Shown: one piece after another, positions 7,093 to 12,392 of the stretch
How positions within the stretch are numbered: position 1 is the first letter of the stretch
How the letters are laid out: each line of letters opens with the position of its first letter
Assembly: GCA_937959315.1 (NCBI GenBank)
Contig: CALGRC010000227.1
Location: 1 to 12,392 of the forward strand
Direction of reading: 5' to 3'
Source: an uncultured Clostridia bacterium
Lineage (GTDB): Bacteria; Bacillota; Clostridia; UMGS1810
DNA: 12,392 bases
Position numbers and translations under genes: made by a program
Notes under the pieces: model-generated
Told to the model about the DNA's origin: nothing
Seen by the model: the letters and a program-made list of their open reading frames with translations, nothing else
Databases searched by the model: none

Positions 7093-7106
7093 GGAGGGGA
7101 AAAGCT

Positions 7107-7325
7107 TTGGCGAAAGAGGATGTGTTGGAACTGGAAGGAACCGTGATTGAAGCGCTGCCCAATGCGATGTTTCAGGTGGAGTTTGAAAACGGGCACAGGG
7201 TGTTGGCGCACATCTCGGGTAAACTGCGGATGAACTTCATTCGGATTTTGCCCGGAGATAAGGTGACGGTGGAATTGTCGCCTTATGACCTCACCAAGGG
7301 CCGTATCACGTGGAGAGCCAAATAA
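7107..7325 (+). CDS. infA: Translation initiation factor IF-1
   Basis: IF-1 binds the A site of the 30S subunit during initiation and works with IF-2 and IF-3. The 72-residue protein is a single S1-like OB fold. Signatures are MAKEDVLELEGTVIEALPN, FQVEFENGH, VLAHISGKLRMNFIRILPGD and the end LTKGRITWRAK, all typical. The start is TTG 7107, with AAGGAGGGG (7091-7099) upstream; that site overlaps the stop codon of the KOW gene. A TTG start on infA, a gene expected to be strongly translated, follows the pattern of rplX, rplF and rpsK in this operon. Confidence 0.98.
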   Translation: MAKEDVLELEGTVIEALPNAMFQVEFENGHRVLAHISGKLRMNFIRILPGDKVTVELSPYDLTKGRITWRAK

Positions 7326-7354
7326 CCAAGTCTGTATATGGGAGGTAATGAATT

Positions 7355-7468
7355 ATGAAAGTCAGACCATCAGTCAAGCCGATGTGTGAAAAATGCAAAA
7401 TTATCAAGCGCAAAGGCAAGGTAATGGTAATTTGTGAAAACCCCAAGCATAAGCAGCGGCAGGGTTAA
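7355..7468 (+). CDS. rpmJ: 50S ribosomal protein L36, zinc form (small gene)
   Basis: L36 is the smallest ribosomal protein and helps to fold 23S rRNA around helices near the L7/L12 stalk base and central region. This frame encodes 37 residues beginning MKVRPSVKPMCEKCK, with the zinc ligands Cys11, Cys14, Cys27 and His32 (C-x2-C-x12-C-x4-H), and ends KHKQRQG. The start ATG 7355 follows GGGAGGT at 7340-7346. This is the C+ form. It lies between infA and rpsM in the usual order, but a structured gap of 142 bases follows it. Confidence 0.97.
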   Translation: MKVRPSVKPMCEKCKIIKRKGKVMVICENPKHKQRQG

Positions 7469-7610
7469 AGCTGGTATAAGACCTTTTTGAAGGAGCGGCT
7501 GGACGGGCGGTGCGCCCGTTATAACTTCAATTGGTTTTTATAGATTGGGCAGGATATGCCCTGTAAAAGAATGTAACGAGTAATGGATAACAGGAGGTGT
7601 CAGAAAGTTC
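7469..7610 (+). promoter_or_regulatory. Structured rpmJ-rpsM intergenic leader
   Basis: This is the longest gap in the operon. It contains a perfect 7-bp hairpin, ACGGGCG (7503-7509) with CGCCCGT (7513-7519) and loop GTG. It has a second hairpin, GGGCA (7547-7551) with TGCCC (7557-7561). CCTGT (7560-7564) could instead pair with ACAGG (7590-7594), which overlaps the rpsM Shine-Dalgarno AGGAGG (7592-7597). No T-run follows the first hairpin, so it is not a standard terminator, and I see no convincing promoter. In E. coli, S4 represses the alpha operon at a pseudoknot before rpsM. A control role here is possible but inferred. Confidence 0.45.
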
Positions 7611-7979
7611 ATGGCTAGAATCGCTGGTGTTGACTTACCAAAGGAAAAGCGCGTAGAGATTGGGCTAACCTATATTTTTGGAATCGGGCAGAGCAGTTCC
7701 CGGAAAATATTGGCTGAAACGGGGATTAATCCGGATACCAGGGTGAAAGACTTGACGGAAGACGAGGTTTCTAAACTTCGTGATGCGATTGACAAAGGAT
7801 ATTCGGTGGAAGGCGACCTGCGCCGCCAAAAGGCGCTGGACATCAAGCGCCTGATTGAAATTGGATGCTACCGCGGCCTGCGCCATAGAAGAAGCTTACC
7901 GGTCCGCGGACAGCGTACCAAAACCAATGCACGTACCCGGAAGGGTCCGAAGCGTACCATTGCGAACAAGAAAAAGTAA
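7611..7979 (+). CDS. rpsM: 30S ribosomal protein S13
   Basis: S13 sits in the head of the 30S subunit, forms bridges to the 50S subunit and contacts P-site tRNA. The 122-residue product starts MARIAGVDLPKEKRVEIGLTYIFGIG, followed by the helix-two-turn-helix region (SSSRKILAETG to LRDAI). The basic tail RGLRHRRSLPVRGQRTKTNART to GPKRTIANKKK is diagnostic. The start ATG 7611 lies 13 bases after GGAGG (7593-7597), which is longer than for other genes here. No better start is available in frame. It is the first gene of the alpha block. Confidence 0.98.
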   Translation: MARIAGVDLPKEKRVEIGLTYIFGIGQSSSRKILAETGINPDTRVKDLTEDEVSKLRDAIDKGYSVEGDLRRQKALDIKRLIEIGCYRGLRHRRSLPVRGQRTKTNARTRKGPKRTIANKKK

Positions 7980-7997
7980 TTTAAGGGAGGGATAAGG

Positions 7998-8387
7998 TTG
8001 GCTCAGCAAAAAAAGACCCGCAGAAGACGGGAAAAAAAGAATATCGAACGCGGCGCGGCTCATATCCGCTCCACGTTTAACAATACCATTGTTACGATTA
8101 CCGACACTGCCGGCAATGCCCTTTCGTGGGCAAGCTCAGGCGGGCTGGGATTCCGCGGTTCGCGGAAAAGTACGCCGTTTGCATCGCAGATGGCTGCGGA
8201 AACCGCTGCAAAGGCAGCGATGGAACATGGTTTGAAAACCGTTGAAGTTTATGTAAAAGGCCCGGGGGCAGGCCGTGAGGCTGCCATTCGTGCATTGCAG
8301 ACCGCCGGTTTGGAAGTGAGCTTGATTAAGGACGTGACCCCCATCCCGCACAATGGATGCCGGCCGCCAAAACGTAGAAGAGTTTGA
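7998..8387 (+). CDS. rpsK: 30S ribosomal protein S11
   Basis: S11 is part of the 30S platform and lies close to the mRNA Shine-Dalgarno helix in the exit channel. The 129-residue protein begins at TTG 7998, seven bases after GGGAGG (7985-7990). Signatures include RGAAHIRSTFNNTIVTITD, GNALSWASSGGLGFRGSRKSTPFASQ (a run across residues 37-62), YVKGPGAGREAAIRAL and the C-terminus DVTPIPHNGCRPPKRRRV. Length is usual. It lies 18 bases after rpsM and 29 bases before rpsD. Confidence 0.98.
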   Translation: MAQQKKTRRRREKKNIERGAAHIRSTFNNTIVTITDTAGNALSWASSGGLGFRGSRKSTPFASQMAAETAAKAAMEHGLKTVEVYVKGPGAGREAAIRALQTAGLEVSLIKDVTPIPHNGCRPPKRRRV

Positions 8388-8416
8388 TTTTATCATAGAG
8401 GAGGTGTAGGGAAGAG

Positions 8417-9043
8417 ATGGCAAGATATACTGGTGCAGTGTGCCGCCTTTGCCGCCGTGAAGGGCAGAAGCTGTTTTTGAAAGGTGCGCGCTGCTATAGC
8501 GATAAATGTGGAGTCAGCAGACGGGCCTATGCGCCTGGCCAGCATGGCAATGGCAGAAAGAAGCTGTCAGAATATGGCGTACAGCTCCGGGAAAAGCAAA
8601 AAGCAAGACGGTTTTACGGCGTGTTGGAAAGCCAGTTTGAGAAATACTTTGAAATGGCTGAAAAGAAAGCCGGCATCACCGGTGACAATCTGCTTCAGAT
8701 TTTGGAAAGCAGGCTGGACAATGTGGTTTACCGTTTGGGATTTGGCATGTCGCGTGCGGAAGCACGGCAGCTTGTATGCCACGGCCATTTCCTGGTCAAT
8801 GGCAAAAAGGTGGATATTCCGTCCTATTTGGTTAAACCTGGTGATGTGATTACCCTGCGGGAAAAGAGCAGGAGCCTGCCGAAAATAAAAGCGGTGCTGG
8901 AAGCCAACGATGGCAAGAACATTCCAAAGTGGCTGGATTTGGACCGCAACACCATGGAAGCCCGCGTAACGGCTTTGGCCGATCGGGATGATATCGACCT
9001 TGAGGTACAGGAGCACTTGATTGTTGAGTATTATTCTAAATAA
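8417..9043 (+). CDS. rpsD: 30S ribosomal protein S4, zinc (C+) form
   Basis: S4 is a primary 16S rRNA binder that nucleates assembly of the 30S body and affects decoding accuracy. The 208-residue product starts at ATG 8417 behind GAGGAGGTG (8399-8407). The N-terminal segment holds Cys9, Cys12, Cys26 and Cys31, a zinc site found in many Gram-positive S4 proteins. The S4 RNA-binding domain lies at about 97-150, with SRLDNVVYRLGF, SRAEARQLVCHGHFLVNGKKV and PGDVITL. In B. subtilis rpsD is a separate, self-regulated gene; here it lies between rpsK and rpoA, as in E. coli and many Clostridia. Confidence 0.98.
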   Translation: MARYTGAVCRLCRREGQKLFLKGARCYSDKCGVSRRAYAPGQHGNGRKKLSEYGVQLREKQKARRFYGVLESQFEKYFEMAEKKAGITGDNLLQILESRLDNVVYRLGFGMSRAEARQLVCHGHFLVNGKKVDIPSYLVKPGDVITLREKSRSLPKIKAVLEANDGKNIPKWLDLDRNTMEARVTALADRDDIDLEVQEHLIVEYYSK

Positions 9044-9047
9044 GATT

Positions 9048-9082
9048 ACCCTCAGAGATGAGATGATTAGGGAATGGAGGGT
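9048..9082 (+). promoter_or_regulatory. Possible hairpin covering the rpoA ribosome-binding site
   Basis: ACCCTC (9048-9053), five bases after the rpsD stop, is the exact complement of GAGGGT (9077-9082), which includes most of the rpoA Shine-Dalgarno GGAGG (9076-9080). The loop would be 23 bases. Such pairing could lower rpoA translation relative to its neighbours. A six-base match across so short a gap can occur by chance, so the role is inferred. Confidence 0.3.
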
Positions 9083-9088
9083 TCTAAT

Positions 9089-10042
9089 ATGATAGAAATG
9101 GAAAAGCCGCGCGTGGAATGTGTGGAGAAGAGCGACGATGGATCTTATGCAAAGTTTGAAGTAGAGCCGCTGGAACGTGGGTATGGTACCACCATTGGCA
9201 ACGCTTTGCGCCGTGTATTGTTGTCCTCTTTGCCGGGCAGCGCCGCCACCAGTGTAAAAATTGACGGTGTGCTGCATGAGTTTTCTACCATTCCCGGCGT
9301 GAAAGAGGATGTCACCGAAATTGTGTTAAACATCAAACGGCTCATCACCAAGGTGCACTCGGACACGCCAAAAACGGTATACATTGACGCGACTGGTCCG
9401 GGTGAAGTCCTGGCCCGCGACATCAAGTGTGACCATGAGGTGGAAATTATCAACGGTGATTTGCATATTGCGACCTTGAGTGATAATGCTAAATTGTACA
9501 TGGAAATCACCTTATCTACCGGACGGGGCTATGTGACAAGTGAAAAGAATAAGGAAAATACCCAGAATATCATTGGTGTGATTCCGGTGGATTCCATTTA
9601 CTATCCCATCGAAAAGGTCAACTATTATGTTACCAATACCCGTGTGGGCCAGGTGACGGACTATGACAAGCTTACCATTGAGCTGTTTTCAGATGGGACT
9701 ATCACACCGGAGGAAGCGCTTTCCCTGAGTGCGAAAATCATCAATGACCATATGAATCTGTTTATCGACCTGACGGACGAGATTAAAAATACAGATATTA
9801 TGGTTGAAAAAGAGGAAAACAAAAAGGACAAAGTCCTGGAAATGACCATCGAAGAGTTGGATCTCTCTGTCCGTTCTTTCAACTGCCTCAAACGGGCGGG
9901 TATCAATACGGTAGAGGATTTGGTCAATAAATCGGAAAGTGAAATGATGAAGGTCCGCAACTTGGGCCGCAAATCACTGGAAGAGGTTGTTGGCAAACTC
10001 GCTGCGCTGGGATTCCATTTTGCAAAGGACTATGATGAATAA
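9089..10042 (+). CDS. rpoA: RNA polymerase alpha subunit
   Basis: Alpha dimerises to start assembly of RNA polymerase, and its C-terminal domain binds UP elements and activators. The start is ATG 9089 (317 residues). The in-frame ATG at 9074 would overlap the Shine-Dalgarno GGAGG (9076-9080), and relatives begin MIEIEKP. The N-terminal domain (about 1-230) carries PLERGYGTTIGNALRRVLLSSLPG (a run across residues 27-50), VLHEFSTIPGV and EDVTEIVLNIK. A charged linker (EKEENKKDK) follows. The C-terminal domain (about 249-317) has LSVRSFNCLKRAGI, with Arg262 and Asn265 in the DNA-contacting helix, and NLGRKSLEEV. Spacing from rpsD is 45 bases, longer than most. Confidence 0.98.
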   Translation: MIEMEKPRVECVEKSDDGSYAKFEVEPLERGYGTTIGNALRRVLLSSLPGSAATSVKIDGVLHEFSTIPGVKEDVTEIVLNIKRLITKVHSDTPKTVYIDATGPGEVLARDIKCDHEVEIINGDLHIATLSDNAKLYMEITLSTGRGYVTSEKNKENTQNIIGVIPVDSIYYPIEKVNYYVTNTRVGQVTDYDKLTIELFSDGTITPEEALSLSAKIINDHMNLFIDLTDEIKNTDIMVEKEENKKDKVLEMTIEELDLSVRSFNCLKRAGINTVEDLVNKSESEMMKVRNLGRKSLEEVVGKLAALGFHFAKDYDE

Positions 10043-10062
10043 ACGATAAGGAGGCCAGAGAC

Positions 10063-10404
10063 ATGCCTGGTACCAGGAAATTAGGAAGAGCCACCGACCA
10101 CCGGATGGCGACCTTAAAAAATATGGTGACTTCTTTGCTGGAAAATGGGAAAATCACCACAACGGTAGCCAGGGCGAAGGAAGTTCGCTCGTTGGCAGAA
10201 AAAATGATTACCCTGGGGAAAACCAATACGCTGCATTCCCGCCGGCAGGCGCTTGCCTTTATCACAAAAGAAGATGTTGTGACCAAAGTGTTTGCAGAGA
10301 TTGCGCCCAAATATGCCGAGCGCAACGGCGGTTATACGCGGATTGTGAAAATCGGCCCGCGGCGCGGAGACGCTGCGGAAATGGCGATTATTGAATTGGT
10401 ATAA
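10063..10404 (+). CDS. rplQ: 50S ribosomal protein L17
   Basis: L17 binds 23S rRNA near the exit tunnel. This 113-residue protein starts at ATG 10063 behind AAGGAGG (10048-10054). Signatures are RKLGRATDHRMATLKNMVTSLL, GKITTTVARAKEVRSLAEKMITLGK, and the C-terminal GGYTRIVKIGPRRGDAAEMAIIEL. It is the last gene of the ribosomal operon; the terminator begins 10 bases after its stop. In many relatives, ecfA, truA, rplM and rpsI follow, but here uvrB comes next. Confidence 0.98.
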   Translation: MPGTRKLGRATDHRMATLKNMVTSLLENGKITTTVARAKEVRSLAEKMITLGKTNTLHSRRQALAFITKEDVVTKVFAEIAPKYAERNGGYTRIVKIGPRRGDAAEMAIIELV

Positions 10405-10414
10405 TAGAGTTACG

Positions 10415-10448
10415 AAAACCGGATGCCTTGCCAGGCGTTCGGTTTTTT
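10415..10448 (+). terminator. Rho-independent terminator of the ribosomal operon
   Basis: AACCGGATGCCT (10417-10428) pairs with AGGCGTTCGGTT (10433-10444), counting two G-U pairs, around the loop TGCC. Six T bases (10443-10448) follow, and the leading A bases (10415-10418) can pair with them. This is a textbook intrinsic terminator and separates rplQ from uvrB. Confidence 0.93.
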
Positions 10449-10475
10449 ATTTTGATATTTTGTTAAAAAATGACA

Positions 10476-10504
10476 TTGCGTTCTATTTTATTTATTGATA
10501 TAAT
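10476..10504 (+). promoter_or_regulatory. Extended -10 sigma-A promoter for uvrB
   Basis: A perfect -10 box TATAAT (10499-10504) is preceded by the extended -10 element TG (10496-10497). A weak -35 TTGCGT (10476-10481) lies 17 bases upstream. Transcription would start near 10511, about 27 bases before the uvrB ATG. The promoter lies just after the terminator, so uvrB is expected to be transcribed on its own. Confidence 0.8.
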
Positions 10505-10537
10505 ACAAAAAGATATTCAAAGGAATGGGGGACGGGA

Positions 10538-12392
10538 ATGCCAAATTTTAAAGTGGTATCGAAATTTGAACCGCAGGGTGACCAGCCAAAGGCGATAGAC
10601 CAGTTGGCCAGTGGGATTGAACACAGCCTGTATGGGCAGACGCTGCTTGGTGTGACCGGCTCCGGCAAAACCTTTACCATTGCCAAAACCATAGAACGGA
10701 TTAACAAACCTACGCTGGTGCTGGCGCACAATAAAATTTTGGCTGCACAGCTTTGCAGTGAATTCAAGGAGTTTTTCCCGGAAAATGCGGTGGAATATTT
10801 TGTATCTTATTACGATTATTATCAACCAGAAGCGTATATTCCGCATACCGATACGTATATAGAGAAAGATGCTTCCATCAATGATGAAATTGACAAGCTG
10901 CGCCACAGCGCCACATCGGCGCTGCTGGAACGGCGGGATGTGATTATTGTTGCATCGGTATCGTGTATTTATGGCCTGGGCGACCCGGAAGATTACAAAA
11001 ATTTGATGATTTCCCTGCGGGTTGGTATGGAGGTGGACCGCAACGAGCTGCTGAAAAAGCTGGTGGAAATCCAGTATGACCGCAATGATATCGCTTTTGC
11101 GCGCGGCACCTTCCGCGTACGGGGGGATGTGGTGGAAATTTTCCCGGTCAATACCAATGAAAAGGCCACGCGGGTGGAATTTTTCGGTGATGAAATTGAG
11201 CGTATTTGCGAAATTGATGTGGTAACGGGGGAGATATTGAATTACCGTACTTATACGGCTATTTTTCCAGCCAGCCATTATGCAACTACCAAAGAAAAAA
11301 TGCAGCGGGCTCTCCAGGAAATTGACCGGGAAAAAGAAGAACGGTGTGCACAGCTGCAGGCGCAGGGAAAGCTGCTGGAAGCGCAGCGGCTGCGCCAGCG
11401 GACAGAATACGATTTGGAAATGATGCAGGAAATTGGTTTTTGCCAGGGCATTGAAAACTATTCGCGTATCATCAGCGGGCGTGCGCCGGGAAGTGCGCCC
11501 TACACACTGATGGATTATTTCCCGGACGATTATTTGCTGGTCATCGACGAATCGCATGTGACCATCCCGCAGGTGCGGGCCATGTATGCCGGCGACCGTT
11601 CGCGGAAAATTTCCCTGGTGGATTATGGCTTCCGTTTGCCGTCTGCCTTTGATAACCGTCCGCTGACCTTTGAAGAGTTTGAAGCGCGTATCAACCAGGT
11701 GGTATTTATGAGCGCAACCCCGGCAGATTATGAAAAAGAGCATTCCAGCCAGATTGTGGAACAGGTTGTCCGGCCGACCGGGCTGGTAGATCCGGAGGTT
11801 CTTATCCGTCCTGTAAAAGGGCAGATTGACGACCTGTTGGAGGAAATCCATGCGGTTACGGCCAAAGACCAGCGGGTGCTAATTACCACATTGACGAAAA
11901 AAATGGCAGAAAGCCTGACCGGTTATATCCGTGACGCCGGCGTAAAAGTGCGGTACTTGCATTCGGACGTGAAAACCACCGAGCGCATGGAGATCATCCG
12001 TGATTTGCGGTTGGGCGAGTTTGATGTGCTGGTGGGTATCAACCTGCTGCGGGAAGGGCTGGATATTCCGGAAGTGGCGTTGGTTGCTATTTTGGACGCA
12101 GATAAAGAGGGGTTTTTGCGCAGTGAAACGTCATTGATCCAGACCATTGGCCGTGCGGCGCGCAATGTGGAAGGCCGGGTTATCATGTATGCCGATACAA
12201 TAACCGGATCCATGGAGCGCGCCATTGCAGAGACCAACCGCCGGCGGGAAAAACAGATGGCCTATAACAAGGAACATGGGATTATTCCAAGGAGTGTTAC
12301 CAAGGATGTGCGGGAAATCATCCAGACGTATCAGATAGAAGAGGATATGGCAGATACTGCGGCGAAACAGGAACCCATGACCCATGACGAAC
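10538..12392 (+). CDS. uvrB: Excinuclease ABC subunit B (3' end outside the window)
   Basis: UvrB is the damage-checking helicase-like subunit of nucleotide excision repair; UvrA loads it and it recruits UvrC. The frame is open for 618 codons with no stop, against a usual total of about 655-690. It starts at ATG 10538, with a purine-rich AAAGGAATGGGGG stretch (10519-10531) as the probable Shine-Dalgarno. Walker A GVTGSGKT is at 38-45, motif Ia is VLAHNKILAAQL (61-72), and the damage-clamping beta-hairpin begins at YYDYYQPEAY (91-100). Motif II is VIDESH, and motifs V and VI are GINLLREGLDIPE and QTIGRAARN. Motif Ia has Ile where Thr is usual. The C-terminal UvrC-binding domain lies beyond the window. 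Confidence 0.98.
   Translation, partial: MPNFKVVSKFEPQGDQPKAIDQLASGIEHSLYGQTLLGVTGSGKTFTIAKTIERINKPTLVLAHNKILAAQLCSEFKEFFPENAVEYFVSYYDYYQPEAYIPHTDTYIEKDASINDEIDKLRHSATSALLERRDVIIVASVSCIYGLGDPEDYKNLMISLRVGMEVDRNELLKKLVEIQYDRNDIAFARGTFRVRGDVVEIFPVNTNEKATRVEFFGDEIERICEIDVVTGEILNYRTYTAIFPASHYATTKEKMQRALQEIDREKEERCAQLQAQGKLLEAQRLRQRTEYDLEMMQEIGFCQGIENYSRIISGRAPGSAPYTLMDYFPDDYLLVIDESHVTIPQVRAMYAGDRSRKISLVDYGFRLPSAFDNRPLTFEEFEARINQVVFMSATPADYEKEHSSQIVEQVVRPTGLVDPEVLIRPVKGQIDDLLEEIHAVTAKDQRVLITTLTKKMAESLTGYIRDAGVKVRYLHSDVKTTERMEIIRDLRLGEFDVLVGINLLREGLDIPEVALVAILDADKEGFLRSETSLIQTIGRAARNVEGRVIMYADTITGSMERAIAETNRRREKQMAYNKEHGIIPRSVTKDVREIIQTYQIEEDMADTAAKQEPMTHDE

Noticed and set aside
7503..7519. GC-rich hairpin after rpmJ as a Rho-independent terminator
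   Set aside because: The stem is perfect but is followed by TATAACTTC, not a T-run, so it is reported only as a possible regulatory hairpin.
7520..7525. TATAAC as a -10 box for an internal promoter before rpsM
   Set aside because: No acceptable -35 box lies 16-18 bases upstream, and the hexamer overlaps the end of the hairpin.
8567..9277. Open frame of 236 codons on the - strand across rpsD and rpoA
   Set aside because: It overlaps two certain genes and their leader, and has no recognisable domain.
10470..10475. ATGACA as the uvrB -35 box
   Set aside because: It matches the consensus better than TTGCGT, but the spacer to TATAAT would be 23 bases, too long for sigma-A.
10517..11851. Long open frame of 444 codons on the - strand opposite uvrB
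   Set aside because: It lies wholly within the clear uvrB gene and its promoter region, has no recognisable motif, and reflects the codon pattern of uvrB.

Overview
The window is a core ribosomal-protein operon from a Gram-positive bacterium of the Clostridia type, followed by the start of uvrB. Every gene lies on the + strand. The evidence for the lineage is: strong AGGAGG-type Shine-Dalgarno sites before nearly every gene; frequent TTG starts; the short zinc-binding (type Z) S14; zinc forms of S4, L24, L36 and adenylate kinase; a KOW-domain gene between map and infA; and rpsD placed inside the alpha cluster between rpsK and rpoA, unlike Bacillus subtilis. Base composition is near 50% GC by eye. 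A member of the Oscillospiraceae or a related family is possible, but that is only a guess.

Region 1 (1-5348) is the spc block: rplN (only its first bases are missing), rplX, rplE, rpsN, rpsH, rplF, rplR, rpsE, rpmD, rplO and secY. Spacing is tight, and rplO and secY are one base apart. Region 2 (5370-7468) holds adk, map, a small KOW-domain RNA-binding protein gene, infA and rpmJ. A 12-bp hairpin sits over the adk stop codon. Region 3 (7469-7610) is a 142-base gap that holds two hairpins and a possible alternative pairing that would cover part of the rpsM ribosome-binding site. Region 4 (7611-10404) is the alpha block: rpsM, rpsK, rpsD, rpoA and rplQ. A clear Rho-independent terminator at 10415-10448 ends it. 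Region 5 (10476-12392) has an extended -10 promoter and uvrB, which runs off the end of the window.

Together the genes make parts of both ribosomal subunits, the SecY export channel, initiation factor 1, the methionine aminopeptidase that trims new proteins, adenylate kinase and the RNA polymerase alpha subunit. uvrB is a separate transcription unit for nucleotide excision repair.

I found no mobile element, CRISPR array, tRNA, rRNA or unknown gene cluster. No new system is evident. The items most worth a second look are the RNA structures (adk stop hairpin, rpmJ-rpsM gap, rpoA leader), the poorly understood KOW-domain gene, and the placement of uvrB directly after rplQ. Six predicted starts depend on Shine-Dalgarno position: rplO, adk, the KOW gene and rpoA start downstream of the first in-frame start codon, rplR and rpsE are also discussed.
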